From CAZSMC01 sp964607755 (GTDB taxonomy: Bacteria; Zhuqueibacterota; Zhuqueibacteria; Residuimicrobiales; Krinioviventaceae), in the NCBI GenBank assembly GCA_964607755.1, contig CAZSMC010000049.1, positions 1-31,641 on the forward strand: a stretch of DNA of 31,641 nt, written 5' to 3'. This document shows, piece by piece, positions 7,693-15,912 of this stretch. The notes beneath the pieces are model-generated. The model made no database searches. It was not told the DNA's origin and saw nothing but the letters and a program-made list of their open reading frames with translations. Numbering within the stretch: the stretch's first letter is position 1; each line of letters opens with the position of its first letter. Made by a program: the position numbers and the translations under genes.

Positions 7693-7753
7693 ATAGGGTT
7701 CCAAAATTTTTTCGTTCCAAATTCTTTTGACGGCATTCCTAAATCAGTACAGT

Positions 7754-8023
7754 TCAATCGTTATGTTTGCTATCGGCTTGATATATCTTTTCCTGTACCC
7801 ACAGATTGAGCAGAGTTTCTTCACTAATCCCGTGTTCTTCGACTATCTCTCTGATCCTCAATGACAGGTAACCATCTAATGGGTAATATCTGCGCTGTGA
7901 TTTAATATTTACATTGAAATCTACTTCTTTTTGTTTTCCGAATTCAGGGGCATCATGTTCATCCCAAAACGCGACTATTTCTTGAAAAGTGTGGGCTTTT
8001 GAGATTGGTGTTTTATTTGTCAT
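7754..8023 (-). CDS. CopG-family antitoxin-like protein, orphan
   Basis: An 89-residue protein of the CopG-type antitoxin family (PF12441-like). It has the family's N-terminal FWDEHDAPEF motif at about 19-28, a central 'K-E-V-D-F-N-V' strand and a C-terminal ribbon-helix-helix-like segment ending 'S-E-E-T-L-L-N-L-W-V-Q-E-K-I'. Relatives usually pair with a BrnT- or RelE-like toxin, but no toxin gene lies on either side. It starts 14 bases downstream of the GH9 cellulase stop and has no clear ribosome site, so it may be read through from that gene. A solo DNA-binding regulator is the alternative. Confidence 0.75.
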   Translation of the reverse strand: MTNKTPISKAHTFQEIVAFWDEHDAPEFGKQKEVDFNVNIKSQRRYYPLDGYLSLRIREIVEEHGISEETLLNLWVQEKIYQADSKHND

Positions 8024-8037
8024 AATTTTTTATCAAT

Positions 8038-10494
8038 TCATTCATTCAAAAAATAATTCGCCGCCAAAACGCAAAACATAAACGTAGCTGCGCCGTGAAT
8101 GACGTATTCAGACTGTTGCCACAGATACGGCCAGGGCTCTTTCAGTTCCGGAAAATCCGGCCGGATAAGCGCAACACCGGACGCATTGCCGCCGGGAATA
8201 TACGACCACTCCGCCCGATTCACGCCGTATGCTGTTGTTAAAGAGTGCGCTCCCACTCCGGATACAAACGATGTGTTGGAAGCGGGATGGCGACCGAGGA
8301 CAAAATCAAGCACGTTAAACAGAACGTCTGGTTCGAACAGGTCGGGCATCGATTTGCTCAGATAAAAATATCGCGCAGCAAAATATTGAATATTCCAGCC
8401 CACACCCCAGATACGCGGATGATACGGGATGGCAAACGGATTTTGTGCAATCTCTTCATCTAAAGACGTTTTGTATTCCTGGGCAGCCTCGGAAAAGCGT
8501 TCGGTAAAAGAAGCATTGTCCAGTGTATCGATAATTCGGGCAACGGCCCAACCTGTCTCGGTAAAGTTATTATCAATGATGTCAAAATTATTCAGGATGA
8601 ACGTCCTGTATTTCTGTTTTCTTGTCGTCTGCCACAATTCAACAGCAGCCAGCATGTGTTGCACATCCGGATTATTCGGAACATAGGCTGCACGGAATCG
8701 CACCGGTTCGTGTGTATTTTCATACTCCCAAATATTCTCTGCTTGCGCAAAACAAACCTGTGCCAGCGAATCGTTATGGAAAGCAAGAGCTCTGCTGGCA
8801 GCAGCGAGAGCGGCAGCAACTTTATATTCCAGCCCGGTGTCTCTGTTTGTGAATGCCCAGCGATCGTCCATTTTGCCAATACGATTTTCAGCAACCGGCA
8901 TAGGAATGTCCGATGCATCGTAAACCTCATTGTCAGTCATGGTTGCCGCGTCGCCCAAATGGGTGTATTGCTGCAAAGTCGGGGAAATGATGCCGATAAA
9001 ACTGTGTCCGGCTGCGTTATGACCGCCGAGCACATTCAGTACGCCGTGCTCGATTTGCTGGAGGATGTCGGGCTTGCCATCCGGTTTGTGCAGTTCAACG
9101 TACCGTTCCTCCTGAATAATTGTCGTTTGATCGGTGGACACGTCAAAGGTTTCGTGAATCAGTGAGAGCATCTGTGTTGTACTGGCCTGCGATCCGGCAG
9201 CCAGATCATAATCACCGGCATCGTGCCAGCCGCCAATGTTCAAACCATCTATATGTTCATACGGTTCAAAATCGGTGGGCGTGGACTCTCCCTGCCGATA
9301 ACCATCGAAATGATCATGGGATATCGGCGCTTGCAGGGCATCATCGAGGTGACAGGCACCATGCCACACCCGCAAACGGTCCCGAACGTGCATGTGGCAC
9401 ATCTGCACCGGAAAGAATGTTTCCAGCGTGGGCTGCCACACATTGTTTTGATAAACATCCCGACCGATGGGAAAATAAGAACTGTAAGTATCGCCGTAAG
9501 CAATCCGGTACATGCCGGTTTGATTAACATCACTGAAATTAAACGTCGCATATTTGTAGCGTAAAAATGTGCCCCATTCCTCAGGCGGTGCCTCAAGAAC
9601 AGTTACCTCGGACTCGTTTCTATTCAGCCGCATCAGTTTGGTATTTTTTATGTCTGTTACATTCGCATCGAGTTCGATAATTGCTTTTTTAGGTTGGTTC
9701 GGATGGTAACCAATCTGAGAGTACAAAATAACCGGCGAACGGTGCCAATCCGGAACGACGTTCGGAGTAATCCGCCATTTAATAGCACCGGTTGTCGCTC
9801 CTGCCGGAACCGGTGAACTGATGGCGAACCAGCCGTTATTATCCGGGATGCGGGCATCGTAAAGGGACAGTTCGCTGGTTAACGATTCAATCGTGATGCG
9901 GTGATAACGGTCTTCTGGCGCCAGGGTAATGGACGAACCGGAAGTTATTGGCACAGGGATTATTTTATTGCTGGAATTCCGTTTAACCGGGCTATTAGCC
10001 TGGCGTGGAAAAATGCCGCACTGATGGTCTGTTTGCCATGTCTTGTTGAAATAGCTGCCCGGGAAAAATTCCATCTGAAAACACACTTTGCCAATCCACT
10101 GGTTTGGCAGCGGACGTGCAAAATCCACTGTAATCAGAAAAGACTCGCCTTCCGGCCGGACGGTTATCTTGTACAGGATATCGAGATCCGTGTACTCGGC
10201 GGGAACAGAGATCGTTTGTTCACGTTGATTGACAGAGCGTTCGCCGGTGGTGGGCAGCAGATCCAATTGACCCGGTGTGGCTTGCAGCCGGATGTCACCG
10301 TTGGTGGCAACGCGTTCGCCGTGCTGGATGATCTCAAGTCCGCCCTGATGACCTTGCGTATAATGGTTATGAAAAATTAGAAATGATAAACCTTGTCTGT
10401 GGAAATACTCTTCGGAAGTAATGGCGACCTGATTTTGCGCCAGGCAAAAACTGGTGGCCGCCAATAGAATGAGACACATTATGCGTCTTTGCAT
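8038..10494 (-). CDS. Secreted glycoside hydrolase family 9 (endoglucanase/cellulase)
   Basis: An 818-residue exported enzyme. I chose the ATG at 10494 (MQRRIMCLILL...) because the candidate promoter at 10531-10559 leaves almost no leader for the upstream ATG at 10521, an AAGAG precedes 10494, and the signal peptide begins cleanly there. Positions below count from 10521. The signal peptide ends near 28. Residues 30-250 are a beta-rich N-terminal domain I cannot assign. Residues 263-350 form the Ig-like CelD_N domain typical of GH9 ('Y-S-Q-I-G-Y-H-P-N'). The catalytic (alpha/alpha)6 domain runs from about 360 to the end, with GGWHDAGDYD at 430-439 supplying the Asp base of DAGD and Glu805 (QSEYVI) the likely acid. 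GH9 enzymes invert the anomeric carbon while cutting beta-1,4-glucans; family members also include exo-glucosaminidases, so cellulose is likely but not proven. Confidence 0.92.
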   Translation of the reverse strand: MQRRIMCLILLAATSFCLAQNQVAITSEEYFHRQGLSFLIFHNHYTQGHQGGLEIIQHGERVATNGDIRLQATPGQLDLLPTTGERSVNQREQTISVPAEYTDLDILYKITVRPEGESFLITVDFARPLPNQWIGKVCFQMEFFPGSYFNKTWQTDHQCGIFPRQANSPVKRNSSNKIIPVPITSGSSITLAPEDRYHRITIESLTSELSLYDARIPDNNGWFAISSPVPAGATTGAIKWRITPNVVPDWHRSPVILYSQIGYHPNQPKKAIIELDANVTDIKNTKLMRLNRNESEVTVLEAPPEEWGTFLRYKYATFNFSDVNQTGMYRIAYGDTYSSYFPIGRDVYQNNVWQPTLETFFPVQMCHMHVRDRLRVWHGACHLDDALQAPISHDHFDGYRQGESTPTDFEPYEHIDGLNIGGWHDAGDYDLAAGSQASTTQMLSLIHETFDVSTDQTTIIQEERYVELHKPDGKPDILQQIEHGVLNVLGGHNAAGHSFIGIISPTLQQYTHLGDAATMTDNEVYDASDIPMPVAENRIGKMDDRWAFTNRDTGLEYKVAAALAAASRALAFHNDSLAQVCFAQAENIWEYENTHEPVRFRAAYVPNNPDVQHMLAAVELWQTTRKQKYRTFILNNFDIIDNNFTETGWAVARIIDTLDNASFTERFSEAAQEYKTSLDEEIAQNPFAIPYHPRIWGVGWNIQYFAARYFYLSKSMPDLFEPDVLFNVLDFVLGRHPASNTSFVSGVGAHSLTTAYGVNRAEWSYIPGGNASGVALIRPDFPELKEPWPYLWQQSEYVIHGAATFMFCVLAANYFLNE

Positions 10495-10530
10495 TATTTT
10501 AACTCTTGTTATTCTTTCCATAATGCATAG

Positions 10531-10559
10531 ATTGTAATTATTTTATCTGTATTTATCAA
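10531..10559 (-). promoter_or_regulatory. Promoter of the GH9 gene
   Basis: On the minus strand TTGATA (10559-10554) and TACAAT (10536-10531) are separated by exactly 17 bases. The transcript would start near 10524, three bases from the upstream ATG, which supports translation from the ATG at 10494. It faces away from topA in the 170-base divergent spacer. Confidence 0.55.
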
Positions 10560-10691
10560 GAGTTTAAAATGTTTTGTGCATATTTTTTGATAAAAAGAGA
10601 ATCGATTTCGGCTTGCGTCTGTGCAGAGGATTTGATACCTTTACTGTCGAACGAAACATTCCTGAAAATCAGATAACAACAAGAGGGCTTT

Positions 10692-13462
10692 ATGGCAAAA
10701 TCACTAGTCATTGTCGAATCGCCGGCAAAAGCGAAAACGATCAATAAATATCTTGGAGATAAATATATTGTCAGGTCCAGTGTGGGCCATGTGCGGGATT
10801 TGCCGACTTCTGCCAAAGATTTAGGGCCCAGAAAAAAATCACCGCCCATTCCCAAAGACCTGCCAAAAGAAGAGAAAGAAAAGATTCGGAAACAGCGATC
10901 CTACGAAAACTTTGTTCGTACCATGGGCATCGATCCGGAAAACGGCTGGGAGCCTCATTATATCGTTTTGCCGGGCAAGAAAAAAGTCCTCAAAGAACTC
11001 AAACAATTGGCTGAAGAATCCGATACTGTTTTTCTGGCAACGGATTTGGACCGTGAGGGCGAAGCCATTGCCTGGCATTTGCAGGAATCTATCGGCGTGG
11101 ACCGCAGCCGATTTCAGCGTGTCACGTTTGGCGAAATCACCAAACCTGCCATTCAGGAGGCATTTGCCAACCCGGGCCAGTTGAACATGCAGCGCGTCAA
11201 CGCCCAGCAAACACGCCGGTTTTTGGACCGGGTCGTCGGTTATATGATTTCGCCATTGTTGTGGAAAAAGATAGCTCGCGGACTTTCTGCCGGCCGGGTG
11301 CAGTCAGTGGCCGTGCGGTTGATCGTTGAGCGCGAACGCGAAATTCATGCGTTTGTGCCGGAAGAATACTGGGATTTATTCGCTGATCTTAAAAACGGCA
11401 AACAATTTCGAGCCAAAGTCACAAAATACAAAGGCAAGAAATTTGCGCCAAAAAGTAGAAATGACATTGACAGGGCATTGCCGGAACTGAAAAAGGCGGA
11501 TTACACGGTTCTCGACCGCAAAGTAAAGCCCACCAAACAGCGGCCTTATCCGCCATTCATTACCAGTACACTGCAGCAGGCAGCCAGCGTCCGGCTTGGA
11601 TTTTCCGTAAAGAAAACCATGACCCTTGCTCAGCGGCTCTATCAGGCCGGACGTATCACTTATATGCGAACCGACTCGCGCAATATCAGCCCTGTGGCGC
11701 TCAAATCGTGCCGCGAGTTTATTGGCAGTTCTTATGGTAAAAAATATCTTCCTGAAAAACCAAACTATTATGCCAGCGGTAAAAGCGCTCAGGAAGCGCA
11801 CGAAGCCATACGTCCGACGAACATCGAATCTCAACCAGGTTNNNNNNNNNNNNNNNNNNNNNNNNNNNNNNNNNNNNNNNNNNNNNNNNNNNNNNNNNNN
11901 NNNNNNNNNNNNNNNNNNNNNNNNNNNNNNNNNNNNNNNNNGCTCAGGAAGCGCACGAAGCCATACGTCCGACGAACATCGAATCTCAACCAGGTTCAAT
12001 TAAAGGCATGGAACGTGATGAGGCGAGGCTTTACGATCTCATTTGGCGTCAGTTTGTTGCCTGCCAGATGACGCCGGCGGAGTTTGACCGAACAACGATC
12101 ATTATTCAGGCTGACGACTATGAACTTCGCGCCACCGGACGAATCATGCGGTTCGACGGCTGGATGCGGGTTCTGCCCCCGGCCAAGTCAAAAGAGGAGG
12201 ATGCTATCCTGCCGGAAGTCAAAGTTGGACAAAAACTGAACCTGCTCAAACTGGACCCGGTACAGCATTTTACAAAACCACCGCCGCGATACACCGAGGC
12301 GAGCCTGGTCAAAGAGCTGGAAAAACGCGGTATTGGCAGACCCTCGACTTATGCGTCTATTATTTCCACCATTCAACAGCGCGGATATGTTGAACTCATT
12401 AATAAACGTTTTTACGCTCAAAAAATTGGCGATATTGTTACCGAACGTTTGATGGAAAATTTTGATGATCTTATGGATTACGATTTTACCGCCAAGATGG
12501 AAGATCAGTTGGATGAGGTTGCCCAGGGAAACGCTGATTGGCGAGCCGAACTGGACGCGTTTTATGCTGATTTTAAAAAGAAACTCGAACGAGCTGACGA
12601 CAACATGCGGCCGAACGAGCCGGTAAAAGTCGACGTGAATTGTCCCTCGTGTGGTTTGCCCATGGTGCTGAGGACTGCGCGCACCGGCAATTTTTTGAGC
12701 TGCACCGGATATAACAAACCGGAAAAAGAGCGCTGCAGAGAGACAATGAATCTCATTCCGGGTGAAGGAGTGGAAAAGGTGAATGACGAAGACGAAGACA
12801 GCGAAGCCAAAGCGCTGCTGGCCAAAAAACGCTGCCCGGTGTGCGGCACAGCCATGGATAGCTGGCTCATCGATGAACACCGGCGGTTGTGGGTGTGCGG
12901 AAATACTCCCGATTGCGGGGGTACGCTTATTGAAAAAGGCGAATTTCGAATTAAAGGATACGAGGGGCCAATCGTAGAATGCGACAAGTGCGGGGCAGAC
13001 ATGCAGCTAAAAACCGGCCGTTTTGGCAAATTTTTCGCCTGTACCAGCAAGGAATGTAAAAACACCCGAAAGCTGATGCGCAATGGCCAGCCTGCACCAC
13101 CGATGGCCGATCCGGTTCCCATGCCGGAGTTAAAGTGCGAGAAATCTGATGCCTATTTTATTTTGCGGGAAGGACTGGCTGGCGTTTTTTTAGCCGCCAG
13201 CACGTTTCCGAAATCTCGGGAAACGAAAAGTCCGTTGGTCGAAGATTTGGCACGGCATCGCAATGAACTCGATCCAAAACTCTATTATCTGGCTGATGCA
13301 CCGCAAACGGATCCTGAAGGCAACAAGGCGATTATTAAATGGAAGCGCAAAGAGCGGAAACAATTTTTAGCTTCTGAAAAAGATGGCAAGGCAACGGGTT
13401 GGCAAGCATTTTATGAGAATGGAGCGTGGAAGTGGACAAACACGAAAAAGAAGAAAAAGTGA
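10692..13462 (+). CDS. DNA topoisomerase I, interrupted by a false assembly gap
   Basis: Type IA topoisomerase, which relaxes negative supercoils by a transient 5'-phosphotyrosine break. The TOPRIM domain has 'V-I-V-E-S-P-A-K-A-K-T' with Glu9, and ATDLDREGEA with the D118-x-D120-x-E122 metal site. The active-site tyrosine is Tyr324 in GRITYMRTDS. C-terminal zinc ribbons begin CPSCG, CPVCG and CDKCG, followed by a lysine-rich tail as in long proteobacterial-type enzymes. A run of 100 Ns (11842-11941) breaks the frame. The 55 bases before it (11787-11841) are repeated exactly after it (11942-11996). Removing the Ns and one copy (155 bases) joins ...NIESQPG to SIKGMERDEA in frame and gives 871 residues, the expected length. 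The start has AAGAGG just upstream. The gene is therefore almost certainly intact. Confidence 0.96.
11787..11841 (+). repeat. 55-bp exact repeat, left copy (assembly overlap)
   Basis: Identical to 11942-11996 and directly abutting the N run. It is part of the topA coding sequence and is best read as the shared end of two contigs rather than a biological duplication. Confidence 0.93.
11842..11941. other. Assembly gap of exactly 100 Ns
   Basis: The round length and the flanking 55-bp identical ends show that a scaffolder placed a default gap between contigs that actually overlap. No sequence appears to be missing, since the topA frame and length are restored by overlapping the ends. Confidence 0.95.
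11942..11996 (+). repeat. 55-bp exact repeat, right copy (assembly overlap)
   Basis: Second copy of 11787-11841, at the left end of the downstream contig. It encodes the same QEAHEAIRPTNIESQPG stretch and continues into SIKGMERDEA. Confidence 0.93.
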
Positions 13463-13551
13463 AATTATATCGCTCCAACGAGAAAATACTATTAAACCGA
13501 GCGGATATAATTTCCCTGATCTTGCAAATGATATCATCTATCCACCGGTCA

Positions 13552-13797
13552 TTAGCGTTTTAAAATCCAATATTCCACCAGGAGAGAACTTTTTGATTCT
13601 TCCGGAATGTCAATAAAGGTAAAATAACTTGATGGATATAAATAATCTTCGCCAGATTCATCAATAATTCTGATATAATTATCTTTTTCTGCGGAATTAT
13701 CTGGTAAGACCTGGTAAATCTTGTAACATTCCAAATCTGGATTGGAATCAATGATACAAATGGCAAATTTAAATTTTTGATCACGATGCTTTTTCAT
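13552..13797 (-). CDS. Small conserved hypothetical protein
   Basis: An 81-residue soluble acidic protein with no signal or membrane segment. The central stretch ('K-I-Y-Q-V-L-P-D-N-S-A' followed by 'Y-I-R-I-I-D-E-S-G-E-D-Y-L-Y-P' and 'Y-F') resembles a small protein family that I have seen as a short orphan gene in cyanobacteria and other phyla. No function is known to me. No clear ribosome site precedes the ATG. It converges with topA across an 89-base spacer. A mixed alpha/beta fold of about 70 residues is plausible. Confidence 0.7.
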   Translation of the reverse strand: MKKHRDQKFKFAICIIDSNPDLECYKIYQVLPDNSAEKDNYIRIIDESGEDYLYPSSYFTFIDIPEESKSSLLVEYWILKR

Positions 13798-13934
13798 AAT
13801 TTGTTAATCCAAATCAAATAAAAATGGCCAAGGATACCACGCGGTTTAACGAAACGGTCAGATACTGCTGGTTGGCAAAATTAGGTTGTGGCATTTTTCT
13901 GATCGGACGTGGAATGCCAAAATAAAAAAAAACG

Positions 13935-13963
13935 TTGAAATTAACAAATAGCTTTTATAAAAT
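13935..13963 (+). promoter_or_regulatory. Candidate promoter of the outer-membrane barrel gene
   Basis: TTGAAA at 13935-13940 and TAAAAT at 13958-13963 are 17 bases apart in very AT-rich DNA. It would leave a long leader of about 120 bases before 14089. A 15-base spacing to TATAAA is an alternative reading, so the call is weak. An inverted repeat TGGCAT...ATGCCA lies just upstream, at about 13890-13920. Confidence 0.25.
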
Positions 13964-14088
13964 TAAATTATACATGATTGAATCCATGCGCACCCACGAG
14001 GCAAAATGTTACCTATATACGAATAATGCTTAATTTCATTGAAGTAAAGAGAACCACATAACCTATCACCTAAAAAAGGAGGTTCAAA

Positions 14089-14784
14089 ATGAAAAAAGCA
14101 GTTATCATTTCTGTTCTCTGTCTCTTTGTGTCATTTGCTCAGGCCAGGATTAATTTTGGAGTAAAATTAGGAGCTAATCTTTCTCAATGGAATGGCGATG
14201 ATGTGCAACTGATGAACTATACGCTTGGCGCAAAAAACTATGAATACCCCAATTATGCTATCGGCTTTGGTGGTTTTGAAAACACCGGTGATTTTAATTA
14301 TTCTGCCGGTGTGTTTTTAGAATATCAACTTTTCTCTAAACTGGGCGTGCAGTTGGAGGCCTTGTATGATGTTCAGGGTACACAATTTGTCGGCAATGCT
14401 TTTATCCAGGGAAGTAGTATTAAAGCAATTAAACAGGCAAATGTCAAACAAAAGAACAGCTATGTAAAGGTTCCGCTTTTATTGGAATATGTCCTATTCG
14501 GCGGGAACAAATCGAACGTCTCAATCGCTGCTGGTCCTTACTATGCCTATAATCTGTCGTCCGATCAGAATGTAAAAATTTGGGCGGATATCGAAGAATA
14601 CGAAGATAAAGTTGCTGATCTGACTCCGGAAGAAATGGACTATGGCGTGATCGGCGGTGTGAGTGTAGCACTGACGTCAAAAATATTACTCGATGCACGG
14701 TACCAACAAGGCTTTGCTCAGGTTATTGACGGCCGGACAATCTACAATAACGCGTATACTGTTCAACTGGGTTACGCATTTTAA
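14089..14784 (+). CDS. Outer-membrane beta-barrel protein, PorT-like
   Basis: A 231-residue exported protein with a signal peptide ending near residue 20 ('F-A-Q-A-R'). The mature part alternates polar and aromatic residues and starts 'F-G-V-K-L-G-A-N-L-S', the usual first strand of the PorT/OmpW-like barrels of the PF13568 type. It ends in the aromatic-terminal strand 'Y-T-V-Q-L-G-Y-A-F', the signal recognised by the BAM complex. About eight strands fit the length. The role (porin, adhesin or secretion accessory) cannot be told. A very strong ribosome site (AAAGGAGG) precedes the ATG, and a stable hairpin follows the stop, so it looks like a well-expressed single-gene unit. Confidence 0.88.
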   Translation: MKKAVIISVLCLFVSFAQARINFGVKLGANLSQWNGDDVQLMNYTLGAKNYEYPNYAIGFGGFENTGDFNYSAGVFLEYQLFSKLGVQLEALYDVQGTQFVGNAFIQGSSIKAIKQANVKQKNSYVKVPLLLEYVLFGGNKSNVSIAAGPYYAYNLSSDQNVKIWADIEEYEDKVADLTPEEMDYGVIGGVSVALTSKILLDARYQQGFAQVIDGRTIYNNAYTVQLGYAF

Positions 14785-14793
14785 TAAATAAAC

Positions 14794-14816
14794 CGGGCGG
14801 GGATCTGCCCCGCCCG
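14794..14816 (+). terminator. Stable hairpin after the barrel gene
   Basis: CGGGCGGGG pairs perfectly with CCCCGCCCG around an ATCTG loop (9 bp, all G-C), beginning 10 bases after the stop codon. There is no following T run, so it may act as an mRNA-stabilising 3' structure or a Rho-assisted stop rather than a classical intrinsic terminator. Confidence 0.6.
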
Positions 14817-14856
14817 CGATCAAGTGCAACAAGTACTATTTCACCTCAGGTGAAGA

Positions 14857-15669
14857 TTATTTCAAGGGAAGCAGTTCTACTTTTCTAAATTCCACTGGAT
14901 GACTTTCTGCTTGCAGCGAAATATAACCTTCCCCCCACAACAAATTATCTCCCTCAATAAACGGCTGCGCCATTTCATCTTCAGGATCGAGCTGGGGTTT
15001 GTCATATTGCATTACAAGTTCTCCGTTGACAAAATGTTTTATCGTCGAGTCACCGTAAACTTCAACAGTGACCGTCACCCATTGATCGCCATGAAAAGTC
15101 GGTGACGATGAATTGATACAGTGTTGGGTTTCGAGTTCACCGTTCATCACCACGTTTGTTCCCGGCGTACACAGGTTTGCCGTTGGACGCTCGTTTTCAC
15201 CGTCACCGCCTAATAGCTGCACTTCAATAGAGACCGGGAAAGACTGTTCCTTTGTCAACGCTTCCGGCGACTGGCAATGAATCATCAAGCCATTGTTGCG
15301 AAAAGCCCAATCCTCTCCACCCTGAACTTGTTCGCCAACAAACCGGTATTCAGCACGCAGTTTATAGTGGGAGAATTTGTCCTTGTAAAACAGATGGCCA
15401 AACCGGTTATTGAACTTATCGTACTGGTCGTAAGACACTTTGAGCAGACTGTCCTCCACGCGAAACGTGTTCAAAATGTTTTCACCTATTTCATAGCCGG
15501 CAAACTTTGGTGTCCAGCCCTCCAGATTTTCCCCGTTGAACAAGCTGATCCATTCGGGTTCTGTTTCCTGCTTTTCACCCTGAGCACAAAAGGTGAGCAA
15601 TCCTATGCAGACACAAAGAGCAACCATCCATTTTCTGCTTAAATCGAAATGCTGCTTCAGTTCGTTCAT
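14857..15669 (-). CDS. DUF1080 (3-keto-disaccharide hydrolase-type) exported protein
   Basis: A 270-residue protein with an N-terminal hydrophobic segment (residues 14-27) ending LLTFC at Cys28. That could be a lipoprotein acceptor, although Phe at the preceding position is unusual, so a plain anchor or signal is also possible. The remainder matches the DUF1080/PF06439 jelly-roll fold: 'W-I-S-L-F-N-G-E-N-L-E-G-W' at about 40-52, the central 'N-N-G-L-M-I-H' and 'I-E-V-Q-L-L-G-G' strands, and the 'H-F-V-N-G-E-L-V' strand. Characterised relatives hydrolyse 3-keto-glycosides or bind sugars. A ribosome site GAAAGGAAAG precedes the start. With the GH9 and SGNH enzymes it suggests extracellular glycan use. 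Confidence 0.88.
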   Translation of the reverse strand: MNELKQHFDLSRKWMVALCVCIGLLTFCAQGEKQETEPEWISLFNGENLEGWTPKFAGYEIGENILNTFRVEDSLLKVSYDQYDKFNNRFGHLFYKDKFSHYKLRAEYRFVGEQVQGGEDWAFRNNGLMIHCQSPEALTKEQSFPVSIEVQLLGGDGENERPTANLCTPGTNVVMNGELETQHCINSSSPTFHGDQWVTVTVEVYGDSTIKHFVNGELVMQYDKPQLDPEDEMAQPFIEGDNLLWGEGYISLQAESHPVEFRKVELLPLK

Positions 15670-15840
15670 TTAGCTTTCCTTTCAAATGAGTTGATTATTG
15701 AATTAAAGTATCAAGAGTTTAGATTTATAAAGATTTGATAGAAAGTGAATCAAACAGCGAATTTTAAATTGTCACTTTGAATAGTTAATTGTAAATAATA
15801 CTTTTATAAAAGGCAAGTACCAAATAAATAAAATAGTTTG

Positions 15841-15869
15841 TTGACAATCTCAAGATGTTTTGCTATGAT
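15841..15869 (+). promoter_or_regulatory. Strong sigma-70-type promoter of the FAD dehydrogenase gene
   Basis: TTGACA (15841-15846) and TATGAT (15864-15869) are separated by exactly 17 bases, the best consensus match in the window. Transcription would start near 15876, downstream of an in-frame upstream ATG at 15838, which excludes that start and supports the ATG at 15913 with its AGAGGA ribosome site. Confidence 0.75.
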
Positions 15870-15912
15870 TTACATGAATAGTAATAAAAGAGATCATTTC
15901 AGAGGATCAATT

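Noticed and set aside
11787..11996. Biological tandem duplication in topA
   Set aside because: The copies flank a round 100-N gap and collapsing them restores the frame, so it is an assembly artefact.
12188..12880. 230-codon minus-strand reading frame inside topA
   Set aside because: Fully antisense to the zinc-ribbon half of topoisomerase I, which is certain.
15838..15912. N-terminal extension of the FAD dehydrogenase
   Set aside because: It overlaps a near-consensus promoter; the ATG at 15913 has the ribosome site and the flavin motif right after it.
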